Notes: generated by a model not told the origin, from the letters alone. A stretch of 64,000 nt of DNA from Serratia fonticola (GCF_001006005.1 NZ_CP011254.1:3968001-4032000), one strand, 5' to 3'; shown: positions 14,516-23,537, counted from the first letter of the stretch. A program made the numbers and translations.

Positions 14516-16966
14516 ATGAGCGAGTCCCCCAAAAAACCTCTAACCGGCTTTCAGTGTTCCAGGCGAAAGCTGGTCAAAAACAGTGCCATTGGCGGGCTTG
14601 CCCTTGCCGTTGGTGGCGTTTCCCTACCTTTCAGCCGTCGTGCCAGCGCTGAAACCTCCCCGACATCCGCCCTTGCCAAACCAGAAGAAAAAGTGGTGTG
14701 GAGCGCGTGTACGGTAAACTGCGGTAGCCGTTGCCCGCTGCGGATGCATGTGGTCGACGGTATGATCAAATATGTCGAAACGGATAATACAGGCAACGAC
14801 GAGTACCAAGAGTTGCATCAGGTTCGTGCCTGCCTGCGTGGGCGTTCAATGCGCCGCCGCGTGTATAACCCGGACCGCCTGAAGTACCCCATGCTCCGCG
14901 TGGGCAAGCGGGGCGAAGGAAAATTCAAGCAGATAAGCTGGGATGAAGCCTACACGCTGATCGCTGACAACATGAAGCGCATCATCAAAGACTATGGCAA
15001 TGAAGCCATCTATTTGAACTACGGCACCGGCACCTTGGGGGGCACTGTCACCCGCTCCTGGCCACCGGGTTCTACGTTGATCGCGCGCCTGATGAACTGC
15101 TGCGGCGGCTATCTGAACCACTATGGTGACTACAGCACCGCGCAGATCGCCATGGGGCTGAATTATACCTACGGCGGTTGGGCTGACGGTAACAGCCCGA
15201 CGGACATCGAAAACAGCAAGCTGGTGGTGCTGTTCGGCAACAACCCTGGCGAAACCCGCATGAGCGGCGGCGGGGTCACCTACCTGCTGGAGCAGGCGCG
15301 TGAGCGTTCGAATGCGCGCATGATTGTGATCGATCCGCGCTACACCGATACCGCTGCCGGTAGGGAAGACGAGTGGATCCCCATTCGCCCTGGCACCGAT
15401 GCGGCACTGGCTGCCGGGTTGGCGCATGTGTTAATCAGCGAGAACTTGGTCGATCAGCCGTTCCTGGATAAATACTGCGTGGGTTACGACGAAAAAACCT
15501 TACCTGCGGGGGCTCCAGCTAATGGTCACTATAAGGCCTATATCCTGGGCCAAGGTGACGACGGCATTGAGAAAACGCCTGCCTGGGCCTCAAAAATTAC
15601 CGGTATCCCGGCCGACCGCATCGTCAAACTGGCGCGCGAAATAGGCAGTACCAAACCGGCGTTCATTTCCCAAGGTTGGGGGCCGCAACGCCATGCCAAC
15701 GGTGAATTGACCTCACGTGCCATCGCTATGTTGCCGATCCTAACCGGTAACGTCGGGATCCATGGCGGTAACACGGGCGCGCGCGAAGGCTCCTACGGCC
15801 TGCCGTTTGTTCGGATGCCGACCTTGGAGAATCCGGTTAAAACCAGCATCTCCATGTTCATGTGGACCGATGCCATTCTGCGTGGGCCGGAAATGACCGC
15901 CAAGCGTGACGGCGTGCAGGGCAAAGACAAGCTGGACGTGCCGATCAAGTTTATCTGGAACTATGCCAGTAACTGTCTGATCAACCAGCACTCAGAAATC
16001 AACCGTACCCATGACATTCTGCAAGACGAGAAGAAGTGCGAGATGATCGTGGTAATCGATAACCACATGACCTCGTCGGCGAAATATGCCGATCTGGTGC
16101 TGCCAGATTGCACCGCCTCTGAGCAGATGGACTTCTGTCTGGATGCCTCAAGCGGCAATATGGGCTACGTCATCTTCGCCGATCAGGCGATCAAGCCGCA
16201 GTTTGAGTGTAAGAACATTTATGAAATGACCAGCGAGATCGCCCGACGTATGGGGGTTGAGCAGGCCTTCACCGAGGGGCGGACTCAGGAAGAGTGGTTG
16301 CGTCACCTTTATCAGCAATCCCGCGAAGCCATTCCGGCGCTACCGGAGTTTGAACAGTTCCTCAAGCAAGGGATCTTCAAGCAGCGCGATCCCGATGGTC
16401 ACCATGTGGCTTACAAAGCATTCCGGGCCGATCCGCAGGCTAATCCACTGAAAACGCCTTCAGGCAAGATCGAGATCTATTCTGCCCAACTGGCGGAGCT
16501 GGCAGCGACTTGGGAATTATCCAAGGACGACGTTATCGATCCGCTGCCGGTGTATGCGGCCGGTTTTGAAAGCCTCGACGATCCGTTAAGCGGCAAATAT
16601 CCATTGCAGATGACCGGTTTCCACTACAAGGCCAGAACCCACTCCACCTACGGCAACGTCGACGTGCTGAAGGCCGCTTGCCGCCAGGAGATGTGGATCA
16701 ACCCGATTGATGCGCAATCCCGCGGCATAGCCAACGGCGACCTGATCCGTATTTTCAACGACCGTGGTGAAGTACGCATTAATGCCAAGGTGACGCCGCG
16801 CATGTTGCCAGGGGTGGTCGCTATGGGCGAAGGAGCCTGGTATGCGCCAGATGGTAGCCGTATCGATCATGCTGGCAGTATCAACGTCTTGACCACCCAG
16901 CGCCCGTCGCCGTTGGCCAAGGGCAATCCTTCTCACACCAATCTGGTCCAGGTCGCCAAACTTTAA
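14516..16966 (+). CDS. dmsA: DmsA-type dimethyl sulfoxide reductase catalytic subunit
   Basis: Second catalytic subunit, 816 residues, closer to E. coli DmsA than to YnfE/YnfF (NCCGGYLNHYGDYSTAQIA, YGGWADGNSPTDIENSK, PDCTASEQMDF, GEGAWY). It reduces DMSO and related S- and N-oxides at a bis-MGD molybdenum centre. Tat motif SRRKLVK at 15-21; FS0 cysteines 65, 69, 73 and 106; Mo-ligand serine about 207. It lies 211 bases after ynfE with its own candidate FNR promoter, and dmsB begins 10 bases after its stop behind AAGGAG. Its central 200 residues are unusually close to those of the upstream paralogue. Confidence 0.94.
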   Translation: MSESPKKPLTGFQCSRRKLVKNSAIGGLALAVGGVSLPFSRRASAETSPTSALAKPEEKVVWSACTVNCGSRCPLRMHVVDGMIKYVETDNTGNDEYQELHQVRACLRGRSMRRRVYNPDRLKYPMLRVGKRGEGKFKQISWDEAYTLIADNMKRIIKDYGNEAIYLNYGTGTLGGTVTRSWPPGSTLIARLMNCCGGYLNHYGDYSTAQIAMGLNYTYGGWADGNSPTDIENSKLVVLFGNNPGETRMSGGGVTYLLEQARERSNARMIVIDPRYTDTAAGREDEWIPIRPGTDAALAAGLAHVLISENLVDQPFLDKYCVGYDEKTLPAGAPANGHYKAYILGQGDDGIEKTPAWASKITGIPADRIVKLAREIGSTKPAFISQGWGPQRHANGELTSRAIAMLPILTGNVGIHGGNTGAREGSYGLPFVRMPTLENPVKTSISMFMWTDAILRGPEMTAKRDGVQGKDKLDVPIKFIWNYASNCLINQHSEINRTHDILQDEKKCEMIVVIDNHMTSSAKYADLVLPDCTASEQMDFCLDASSGNMGYVIFADQAIKPQFECKNIYEMTSEIARRMGVEQAFTEGRTQEEWLRHLYQQSREAIPALPEFEQFLKQGIFKQRDPDGHHVAYKAFRADPQANPLKTPSGKIEIYSAQLAELAATWELSKDDVIDPLPVYAAGFESLDDPLSGKYPLQMTGFHYKARTHSTYGNVDVLKAACRQEMWINPIDAQSRGIANGDLIRIFNDRGEVRINAKVTPRMLPGVVAMGEGAWYAPDGSRIDHAGSINVLTTQRPSPLAKGNPSHTNLVQVAKL

Positions 16967-16976
16967 GGAGTAGCTG

Positions 16977-17594
16977 ATGACTACGCAATATGGATTCTAC
17001 ATTGATTCAAGTCGTTGCACCGGCTGCAAAACCTGCGAGCTGGCCTGCAAAGACTATAAAAACCTGACTCCGGACGTCAGCTTCCGCCGCATCTATGAGT
17101 ATGCCGGGGGCGACTGGCAGCAGGACGGCGATAGCTGGCACCAGAACGTGTTTGCCTATTACCTGTCGATTGCCTGTAACCACTGCGAAGACCCGGCCTG
17201 CACCAAAGTGTGCCCAAGCGGCGCCATGCACAAGCGGGAAGACGGCTTTGTAGTGGTGAACGAAGAGATATGTATCGGTTGCCGCTACTGCCATATGGCA
17301 TGCCCATACGGCGCACCGCAGTACAACGAAGCGAAAGGCCACATGACCAAATGCGATGGCTGCTATGAGCGCGTAGCCGTTGGCCAAAAGCCGATTTGTG
17401 TCGAGTCCTGCCCGCTGCGTGCACTGGACTTTGGCCCGATCGACGAACTGCGTAAACAACATGGCACCCTGGCGCAAGTGGCACCGTTACCGGCCGCGCA
17501 TTTCACCAAACCGTGCATCGTACTGAAACCTAACGCCAACAGCCGCCCGAGTGGTGACACTACCGGCCATCTGGCTAATCCGAAGGAGGTTTAA
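16977..17594 (+). CDS. dmsB: DMSO reductase electron-transfer subunit DmsB
   Basis: Iron-sulfur subunit of 205 residues, the standard length, carrying electrons from DmsC to the catalytic subunit. Four cysteine groups bind four [4Fe-4S] clusters: CTGCKTCELACKDYK near 15, CNHCEDPACTKVCPSG near 65, CIGCRYCHMACPYG near 100 and CDGCYE followed by CVESCPL near 125-145. It has no signal peptide and is carried out with the Tat substrate. With two catalytic genes upstream and a single B subunit, it probably serves both. The stop is one base before the dmsC start. Confidence 0.96.
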   Translation: MTTQYGFYIDSSRCTGCKTCELACKDYKNLTPDVSFRRIYEYAGGDWQQDGDSWHQNVFAYYLSIACNHCEDPACTKVCPSGAMHKREDGFVVVNEEICIGCRYCHMACPYGAPQYNEAKGHMTKCDGCYERVAVGQKPICVESCPLRALDFGPIDELRKQHGTLAQVAPLPAAHFTKPCIVLKPNANSRPSGDTTGHLANPKEV

Positions 17595-17595
17595 A

Positions 17596-18456
17596 ATGGG
17601 AACGGGATGGCATGAATGGCCGCTGATGGTGTTCACCGTATTAGGGCAGTTTGTGGTGGGCGGCGTCATCGTAATGGGGCTGGCGTTGATCGCCGGTAAT
17701 CTGACCGATCGCCAGAGCAAGGCGGTACACGGTTCTATGTTTTTCCTGTGGTTGCTGATGGGGATCGCCTTTATCGCCTCCGTGATGCACCTGGGGACGC
17801 CGATCAGGGCCTTTAACTCGCTCAATCGCATCGGTGAGTCGGCGTTGAGTAATGAGATCGCCAGCGGTTCGGTATTCTTTGCGGTTGGTGGCCTCTATTG
17901 GCTGCTGGCCGTGTTGAAAAAAATGCCGCCGGCGCTGGGTAAAGCCTGGCTGGTGCTCACCATGGTGCTAGGCCTGCTGTTTGTCTACGCCATGACGCGT
18001 GTCTACCAGATCGATACCGTACCGACCTGGCATAACGGTTACACCACGCTGAACTTCTTCCTGTCGGTGTTTATCGGTGGGCCGCTGTTGGGCGTGCTGC
18101 TGCTGCGGGCCGCCGGTCTGCAAGTGGCTGGCCGTGGCCAACTGATGATGATCAGCGTGCTGGCGCTGCTGCTTAGCCTGTGCTCGGCGCTGTTGCAGGG
18201 CAGTGAGTTGGCGACCATCAGCAGCTCGGTACAGCAGGCGTCGGCGCTGATCCCGGAATATGGCCAACTGATGGTATGGCGGCTGGTATTGCTGGTTCTC
18301 GGCCTGGGTTGCTGGATTTGCCCGCAGTTGCGCCGTGGTAACGCCAGTGTGATGGGGTTGACCTTGGGCTTTGTGTTAGTCTTTGCCGGTGAGTTGATTG
18401 GCCGTGGCGTGTTCTACGGCCTGCATATGACCGTTGGCATGGCCGTGGCTGGCTAA
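17596..18456 (+). CDS. dmsC: DMSO reductase membrane anchor DmsC
   Basis: Inner-membrane anchor and menaquinol oxidase subunit, 286 residues (E. coli 287), with eight predicted hydrophobic helices. The start MGTGWHEWPLMVFTVLGQ matches the family; it has a near-perfect Shine-Dalgarno AGGAGGT that lies inside the end of dmsB. The in-frame upstream ATG at 17551 lies inside dmsB and is not used. DmsC anchors the catalytic dimer to the periplasmic face of the membrane and feeds it electrons from menaquinol. Confidence 0.95.
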   Translation: MGTGWHEWPLMVFTVLGQFVVGGVIVMGLALIAGNLTDRQSKAVHGSMFFLWLLMGIAFIASVMHLGTPIRAFNSLNRIGESALSNEIASGSVFFAVGGLYWLLAVLKKMPPALGKAWLVLTMVLGLLFVYAMTRVYQIDTVPTWHNGYTTLNFFLSVFIGGPLLGVLLLRAAGLQVAGRGQLMMISVLALLLSLCSALLQGSELATISSSVQQASALIPEYGQLMVWRLVLLVLGLGCWICPQLRRGNASVMGLTLGFVLVFAGELIGRGVFYGLHMTVGMAVAG

Positions 18457-18465
18457 CATTAATCT

Positions 18466-18487
18466 GGGCGCGGCCTGGCTGCGCCCC
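18466..18487. other. Stem-loop between dmsC and dmsD
   Basis: GGGCGC (18466-18471) and GCGCCC (18481-18486), with GGCC/GGC bases in the loop, nine bases after the dmsC stop. The arms resemble the palindromic mini-repeat but the centre differs and the TGATTATCTA flank is missing. It could lower dmsD output relative to dmsABC or be a decayed repeat copy. Confidence 0.45.
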
Positions 18488-18504
18488 TGGAGAAGCCCCA
18501 AGTT

Positions 18505-19113
18505 ATGATGCTTGAAAAAATTGCCCTGACTGGCCGTGTGCTAGGTGTTTTATTGTATGCCCCACCGGAGAGCAAAGAGTGCCAGCCTTTACTGGATTCT
18601 CTGGCCGACCCGCAGTGGTTGACCGAATGGCCTTATGAAGGCGCGCAAGAGGCAGCAGCCCTGATTGCCGAAGGTTTGACTGGAAACCAGCCAGAGACGC
18701 TGTCAGAAGCTTATCAACGCCTGTTTGTTGGCCCACATACGCTGGTTGCTCCTCCTTGGGGATCGGTCTACCTGGATAGAGAGAGCGTGCTGTTTGGTGA
18801 TTCGACGCTGCGCCTGCGCCAATGGCTGCGGGTGAACGGTATCGAAGCCCAGCGCAACCAGAATGAGCCGGAAGACCATATTGGCACTTTGCTGATGATG
18901 GCGGCCTGGTTGGCCGAAGAGAAGCAGCACAAAATGATTTCCGGGCTGATTGCGCTGCACATTCTGCCGTGGGCACCGCGTTATCTGGAGCTGCTGCAGC
19001 AACATGCCGGACATCCGTTCTATCAAGGTGTGGCTCAGCTGGCACAAATCACGCTGGCAGCCTGGGCGGAAGAGTGCCCGTCACCGGTGCCGAGCCTGGA
19101 GCTGTATTTCTAA
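18505..19113 (+). CDS. dmsD: Redox-enzyme maturation chaperone DmsD
   Basis: TorD/DmsD-family chaperone, 202 residues (E. coli 204), all helical, which binds the twin-arginine leaders of DmsA/YnfE-type precursors and holds export until the molybdenum cofactor is inserted. The family features WGSVYLDRE and DHIGTLLMMAAWL are present. A second ATG at 18508 is also possible. It is placed as in the E. coli ynfEFGH-dmsD operon, whereas the E. coli dmsABC operon has no chaperone gene. The stop overlaps the next start by one base (TAATG). Confidence 0.94.
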   Translation: MMLEKIALTGRVLGVLLYAPPESKECQPLLDSLADPQWLTEWPYEGAQEAAALIAEGLTGNQPETLSEAYQRLFVGPHTLVAPPWGSVYLDRESVLFGDSTLRLRQWLRVNGIEAQRNQNEPEDHIGTLLMMAAWLAEEKQHKMISGLIALHILPWAPRYLELLQQHAGHPFYQGVAQLAQITLAAWAEECPSPVPSLELYF

Positions 19114-19679
19114 TGAACAACGACCAGCAGTTATCTGCGCAAGGCAATAGCCGCCGCCGGTTGCTGACTGGTTGGCTGGATCGTAGTAAAGCCTTGCCGG
19201 AACAGGATACGCCCTCTGTGACATTGCCTGCGGTGGCTCGTCCACCTCAGGCTTTGCCGGAGGCGTTGTTCAGCGCGTTGTGCAACGGCTGTGGCGGCTG
19301 CGTGAGCAGCTGCCCGTACGGTTTATTGAGCCTCGAGCAAAGCAAGCCGGTATTGAGCATCGATTTCACCGAGTGTGATGTCTGCCGCAAATGCACCACC
19401 GCCTGCCAAACCGGGGCGCTGCGTGACAAAATGCCCTGCGACACGCTGCTGCGCCCGCAAATCAGCCATAGCTGCCTGGGGCGGCAAGACAGCTGCCGGA
19501 TGTGTACCATCAACTGCCCGCAACAGGCTTTATCCTTCCAGCTTTCTGAAAACGGTGCCCGCCAATTGCAGTGTGACGACACGCTGTGTAATGGTTGCGG
19601 ACTGTGCAAGCTTTCCTGCTTTCATGGGCATATTTCCCTGTCCGCCTCGGGTGAAAAATCGTTGCCGGAACAGCTATAA
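19113..19679 (+). CDS. NapF-like polyferredoxin of the reductase operon
   Basis: 188-residue cytoplasmic-type ferredoxin with four cysteine groups: CNGCGGCVSSCPYG, CDVCRKCTTACQTG, CRMCTINCPQQ and CNGCGLCKLSCFHG, enough for up to four [4Fe-4S] clusters. Overall layout and the basic N-terminus SRRRLLTGWL resemble NapF, which in nitrate-reductase operons helps mature the catalytic subunit. It is coupled to dmsD through TAATG, so it is the last gene of the operon and probably assists iron-sulfur or cofactor assembly of the catalytic subunits. That role is inferred from context. The RRR motif is not followed by a hydrophobic export segment, so export is unlikely. Confidence 0.85.
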   Translation: MNNDQQLSAQGNSRRRLLTGWLDRSKALPEQDTPSVTLPAVARPPQALPEALFSALCNGCGGCVSSCPYGLLSLEQSKPVLSIDFTECDVCRKCTTACQTGALRDKMPCDTLLRPQISHSCLGRQDSCRMCTINCPQQALSFQLSENGARQLQCDDTLCNGCGLCKLSCFHGHISLSASGEKSLPEQL

Positions 19680-19733
19680 AGCCACTTTTAACCCGTTGTT
19701 AAACATATTGTGCGATCGCCCGTTAACCGCCGA

Positions 19734-19761
19734 TTGACTTTTTTATCGCCAGTGGCATGAT
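19734..19761 (+). promoter_or_regulatory. Candidate sigma-70 promoter of ycaD
   Basis: TTGACT (19734-19739), 16-base spacer, CATGAT (19756-19761), about 40 bases upstream of the ycaD start. Four of six bases of the -10 box fit consensus. Confidence 0.5.
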
Positions 19762-19800
19762 GCGCGCACTCTACTCTGTCTGTTCGGTTTCAATTTCACT

Positions 19801-20946
19801 ATGTCCGCATATTCTCGCCCAGTGCTTATGTTGCTCTGTGGCCTATTGCTGCTTACGGTTTCCATCGCCGTTTTGAACACTTTGGTTCCCCTCTGGTTAA
19901 CGCATGCTCAATTGCCAACCTGGCAAGTGGGGGTGGTCAGTTCGTCTTATTTTACCGGTAACCTGTTGGGAACGCTGGTGGCGGGCAAACTGATCAAGCG
20001 GATTGGCTTTACCCGCAGCTATCATCTCGCCTGTCTGGTCTTTGCCTTCGCTACCGTGGGTATGGTGCTGTCGCTGGACTTTTGGAGTTGGATCGGCTGG
20101 CGCTTCTTTGCCGGGGTAGGCTGTGCCTGGATTTGGGTGATCGTTGAAAGCGCACTGTTGCGCAGCGGTAATCTGAGTAACCGTGGCCAATTGCTGGCGG
20201 CGTATATGATAGTTTACTACCTCGGTACGGTTGCGGGGCAGTTGCTGCTAAGCAGTGTTTCAACCCAACTGCTGGATGTAGTGCCGTGGGTGACCGCCGT
20301 TGTGATGGCCGCTATGTTGCCGATGCTGTTTGCGCGGGTTAATAACCAAGATGACGAGCCGCAGCAGGCCTCTATCTGGCAGATGTTTAAGCGTCGTGAC
20401 GCCCGGTTGGGCATCAACGGCTGTATTATCTCGGGGATTGTGCTGGGCTCGCTGTACGGCCTGATGCCGCTTTATTTAAACCATCAGGGGATGAGTGATG
20501 CCAACGTGGGTTACTGGATGGCGCTGCTGGTCAGTTCCGGCATCGTGGGTCAGTGGCCGATAGGGCGCCTGGCCGATCGCTATGGTCGCTTGTTGGTGCT
20601 GCGCATTCAGGTGTTCGTGGTGATCCTTGCCAGCATCGCAATGCTGGGTAACTATGCGATGGCTCCGGCGCTGTTTATTCTGGGCTGTGCTGGCTTTACC
20701 TTATACCCGGTGGCGATGTCCTGGGCCTGCGAAAAGGTGCAGCCGCATCAGTTGGTGGCGATGAACCAGACATTGTTGATGAGCTATACCGTCGGCAGCT
20801 TACTCGGCCCATCGATGACGTCGATGCTGATGCAGAGCTACTCCGATCGGCTGCTGTTTGTGATGATTGCGGTAGTGGCGCTGGTCTATCTGGTGATGCT
20901 GCTGAAGAAACCGGACCATCACCACACCCCGTTAGCTGCGGCCTGA
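19801..20946 (+). CDS. ycaD: MFS transporter YcaD
   Basis: Inner-membrane major facilitator of 381 residues (E. coli YcaD 382) with twelve predicted helices and the MFS signature [14 protein letters not shown] in the middle loop. High similarity runs the whole length ([36 protein letters not shown]). The substrate is unknown. In E. coli ycaD also follows the dms operon, there with ycaC between. It converges with the SulP gene, the stops being 33 bases apart. Confidence 0.93.
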   Translation: MSAYSRPVLMLLCGLLLLTVSIAVLNTLVPLWLTHAQLPTWQVGVVSSSYFTGNLLGTLVAGKLIKRIGFTRSYHLACLVFAFATVGMVLSLDFWSWIGWRFFAGVGCAWIWVIVESALLRSGNLSNRGQLLAAYMIVYYLGTVAGQLLLSSVSTQLLDVVPWVTAVVMAAMLPMLFARVNNQDDEPQQASIWQMFKRRDARLGINGCIISGIVLGSLYGLMPLYLNHQGMSDANVGYWMALLVSSGIVGQWPIGRLADRYGRLLVLRIQVFVVILASIAMLGNYAMAPALFILGCAGFTLYPVAMSWACEKVQPHQLVAMNQTLLMSYTVGSLLGPSMTSMLMQSYSDRLLFVMIAVVALVYLVMLLKKPDHHHTPLAAA

Positions 20947-20979
20947 ACATGAAAAACCGATCTTTCGATTGGCAGGCGA

Positions 20980-22479
20980 TTAATTGATATTGCGTACCAA
21001 GATATTTTCCGATAAGTGCAGGCTAATTTTTATCCCTCTTTTAGCTGCACTATATCGGTACTCATTGAGCATTTCGCGAATATCGTCATCCAGATAGTCG
21101 ATGCCTTCACAATCTATGATCACTTCGCTATCCGGCTTAATTTGTCCCAATAAATGTTTTAATCGCATCTTGTTCAGAAAGGTCAGGTTTTGCTGACATT
21201 TGATTAAGTAGTGATTGTCGTAATGCGTCAACCGCAGGGCGTTGCGGTTGCTTTGATACAAACTCCCTACCAGTTGTACAACGAGTCCAAGGGCGATCCC
21301 TTCTAACATACCGAGAAATAAAATACCGAACAGGGTGGCGGTGAAGGGGATAAATTGTTGTAGGCCTTGCCGCCATAGCAATAAGATAATTTTTGGATGT
21401 GCCAGCTTAAAGCCAGTATAAATCAAAATTGCCGCTAAACTCGCCAAGGGAATATTGTTAAGTAAATCTGTAAATATCACCGCACTGAGCAGTAATAATA
21501 GCCCATGGATGAGGATCGACAGACGACTGCGCGCGCCAGCCTGCACGTTGGCAGAGCTTCTTACGATCACAGAGGTGATAGGTAAGCCCCCTATCAGGCC
21601 ACTTAGCATATTACCGGCCCCTTGTGCACGCAGCTCTTTATCGGCGCTCGGTTCTGGCGTCATGGGGGCAATTTTCTTCAACGCCTCCTGACTGAGCAGC
21701 GTTTCCAGACTGCCGACGATGGCAATAGTCATTGCTATCACATAGACCGCAGGATTACGCCAAGCTTGCCAGTTAGGAAAAGAGAGTTGAGATTGTAATG
21801 CTTCCACACTCGTCAGCGCAGGTAATTCAATGCGTGCCAGATTTGCCAGCCCGGGTGACAAACGCTCTGCGAGCCAGACAAATAAACATCCCCATAAAAC
21901 GGCAATCAGAGGGCCCGGTAATGCGGAAAGCCGCAGGCGCTGCTTAACAGAAGAGCTCCCCCAGAATTTGATAAGCAGTAGCGCCCCGATGCTGACTATT
22001 ATGGCTGCCGGGGTAATGTCTGCCTGTAGTTGCTGCAAAGTGATTTCTTCGCTCAGCCCATGACCTACAGGGTATCCCATAGCCAGCGGTAACTGCTGTA
22101 AAATAAGCAGGATGCCAATACCTGCCAACATTCCGTGGATCACCGCACTGGGGATCAGTGCCGCCAATTTGCCACTGCGTAGCATCCCAAAGACAAATTG
22201 AAATATTCCTGACAGTAGCAACGCGAACAAGAAGGTTGGAAAATCGCCCAAAGAAACGATTGCGCTGGTAACAATAGTGACCAACCCGGCCGCAGGACCG
22301 CTAACGGAAAAAGGGGAAGGGCTGAGTAGTGTGACAAGGAGCCCGCCGATGATCCCAGTCAGTAACCCCACGAAGGGGGGAACTCCACTGGCTTGAGCGA
22401 TCCCCAGACACAGTGGCAGAGCGACCAGGAATACGACTAATCCAGCCGGAAGATCAAAGCGAAAATTAGCGTATCTCAT
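20980..22479 (-). CDS. SulP family anion transporter with STAS domain
   Basis: 499-residue SLC26/SulP transporter: the membrane domain runs to about residue 400 with the conserved start AGLVVFLVALPLCLGIA and the GLIGGLPITSVIVRSSANV region, followed by a C-terminal STAS domain (SEVIIDCEGIDYLDDD). SulP proteins move sulfate, bicarbonate, dicarboxylates or other anions. The start overlaps the stop of an upstream beta-carbonic anhydrase gene by four bases (ATGA), which suggests a bicarbonate-linked role. That is an inference from pairing, known for other SulP/carbonic anhydrase neighbours and fusions. The pair occupies the site where E. coli has ycaM, ycaN and ycaK. Confidence 0.9.
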   Translation of the reverse strand: MRYANFRFDLPAGLVVFLVALPLCLGIAQASGVPPFVGLLTGIIGGLLVTLLSPSPFSVSGPAAGLVTIVTSAIVSLGDFPTFLFALLLSGIFQFVFGMLRSGKLAALIPSAVIHGMLAGIGILLILQQLPLAMGYPVGHGLSEEITLQQLQADITPAAIIVSIGALLLIKFWGSSSVKQRLRLSALPGPLIAVLWGCLFVWLAERLSPGLANLARIELPALTSVEALQSQLSFPNWQAWRNPAVYVIAMTIAIVGSLETLLSQEALKKIAPMTPEPSADKELRAQGAGNMLSGLIGGLPITSVIVRSSANVQAGARSRLSILIHGLLLLLSAVIFTDLLNNIPLASLAAILIYTGFKLAHPKIILLLWRQGLQQFIPFTATLFGILFLGMLEGIALGLVVQLVGSLYQSNRNALRLTHYDNHYLIKCQQNLTFLNKMRLKHLLGQIKPDSEVIIDCEGIDYLDDDIREMLNEYRYSAAKRGIKISLHLSENILVRNIN

Positions 22480-23096
22480 GGCACTTCTCCGTCATCGGGG
22501 TATTGCGCCAGTACATTCAGGAATCCCGTGTGCATATCGTAAATACAGCCGAATAGCGTCAATGCTTTATTCTGTTGCCAGGCTCTCTGGATTATGGCGG
22601 TTTTACTGAGCTTATTCAGTTGTACCTGTACGTTGGCATACACGGCCTTTTTCAAATGCTCAGTTTCTTCATTTTCGGGAGGTTTTAGAGTGACCAGATG
22701 GGGGGGCAGAGAGCAGCGCAGAGATGCAAGACGGCGTGTTAATGAGTCTTTTACTGGAACATTTTGGGTACTTAAAGCTGACTGGATCCCACCGCAACCG
22801 TAATGCCCGCAAATGACGATGCTGCTTACACCAAGATGTTCCACGGCGTATTGCACCACACTCATCAAATTATCATCTTGTTCTTCGACCATATTGGCAA
22901 TATTACGATGGACAAATAGCTCGCCGGGTTGTGCACGCACGATAGTTTCAGCAGGGACTCGACTGTCAGAGCAGCCGATCCATAGAATTTCAGGGTGCTG
23001 AGATTTTGCAAGCTGTGAGAAGTAACTCGGGTCCCGCCATTGCTGTTCTGTTGCCCAGCTACGGTTTCTTACTAATAGATGATTCAAGGAGTTCAT
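22476..23096 (-). CDS. Beta-class carbonic anhydrase
   Basis: Zinc enzyme interconverting carbon dioxide and bicarbonate, 206 residues from the chosen start. Ligands of the beta class are visible: Cys42 and Asp44 in GCSDSRVP, His98 and Cys101 in GHYGCGG. The start MNSLNHLLVRN at 23096 is preceded by AAAGGGACATGTT; the frame extends 30 codons upstream with no family similarity. It is coupled to the SulP gene by a four-base overlap, so hydration of CO2 and transport of the resulting anion are probably linked. Residue layout resembles the E. coli Can/CynT group. Confidence 0.93.
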   Translation of the reverse strand: MNSLNHLLVRNRSWATEQQWRDPSYFSQLAKSQHPEILWIGCSDSRVPAETIVRAQPGELFVHRNIANMVEEQDDNLMSVVQYAVEHLGVSSIVICGHYGCGGIQSALSTQNVPVKDSLTRRLASLRCSLPPHLVTLKPPENEETEHLKKAVYANVQVQLNKLSKTAIIQRAWQQNKALTLFGCIYDMHTGFLNVLAQYPDDGEVP

Positions 23097-23537
23097 AACA
23101 TGTCCCTTTGTTGGTATTAATCGGCCATGACCAGCCGTTGTAGAATTCATCGCTGACGCGTAAACCACCCTTGTTTCTACCAGCATTGCTGATGTTTGGC
23201 TTGAGCGACGCAGTTATACTAAGCAGGTAATATGTAAACTTATCTTATGAATAAGTAAAGATGGGTGGGGGGAATGTAATTTAATCTATGCGGGAATAAA
23301 ACTGCGGCGGGTAAGGGGGTAAGGTAATTATCTGTATTTGTTATAATAATCGATATTTAAGTTTGGTTAATATTTAAAAGACCGGCATCTCCCCTGCAAT
23401 CTGCCTTTTTGTTAAGTGTTATTTATTAATGAATTTTGCAAAAAAGCAGTTCAACCGCAATGTTGGCGAAGTCTCTTGAACAGGGGACCTGATCAAGAGA
23501 CTGCTCACAGGAAGAAGGTTAGGACATCTGCGGGAGC
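23097..23537. other. Intergenic region between the carbonic anhydrase and pflA
   Basis: AT-rich, no gene seen. On the minus strand it must hold the promoter of the carbonic anhydrase/SulP pair at its left side and the 3' end of the pflA transcript at its right. A perfect ten-base-pair inverted repeat AGTCTCTTGA (23470-23479) / TCAAGAGACT (23493-23502) lies 36 bases after the pflA stop. It has no adjacent U tract, the nearest being TTTTTT about 25 bases further on, so it is a possible but untypical terminator. Confidence 0.55.

Noticed and set aside
19113..19679. RRRLL at the N-terminus of the NapF-like protein as a Tat export signal
   Set aside because: No hydrophobic segment or cleavage site follows the arginines; NapF proteins with a similar start are cytoplasmic.
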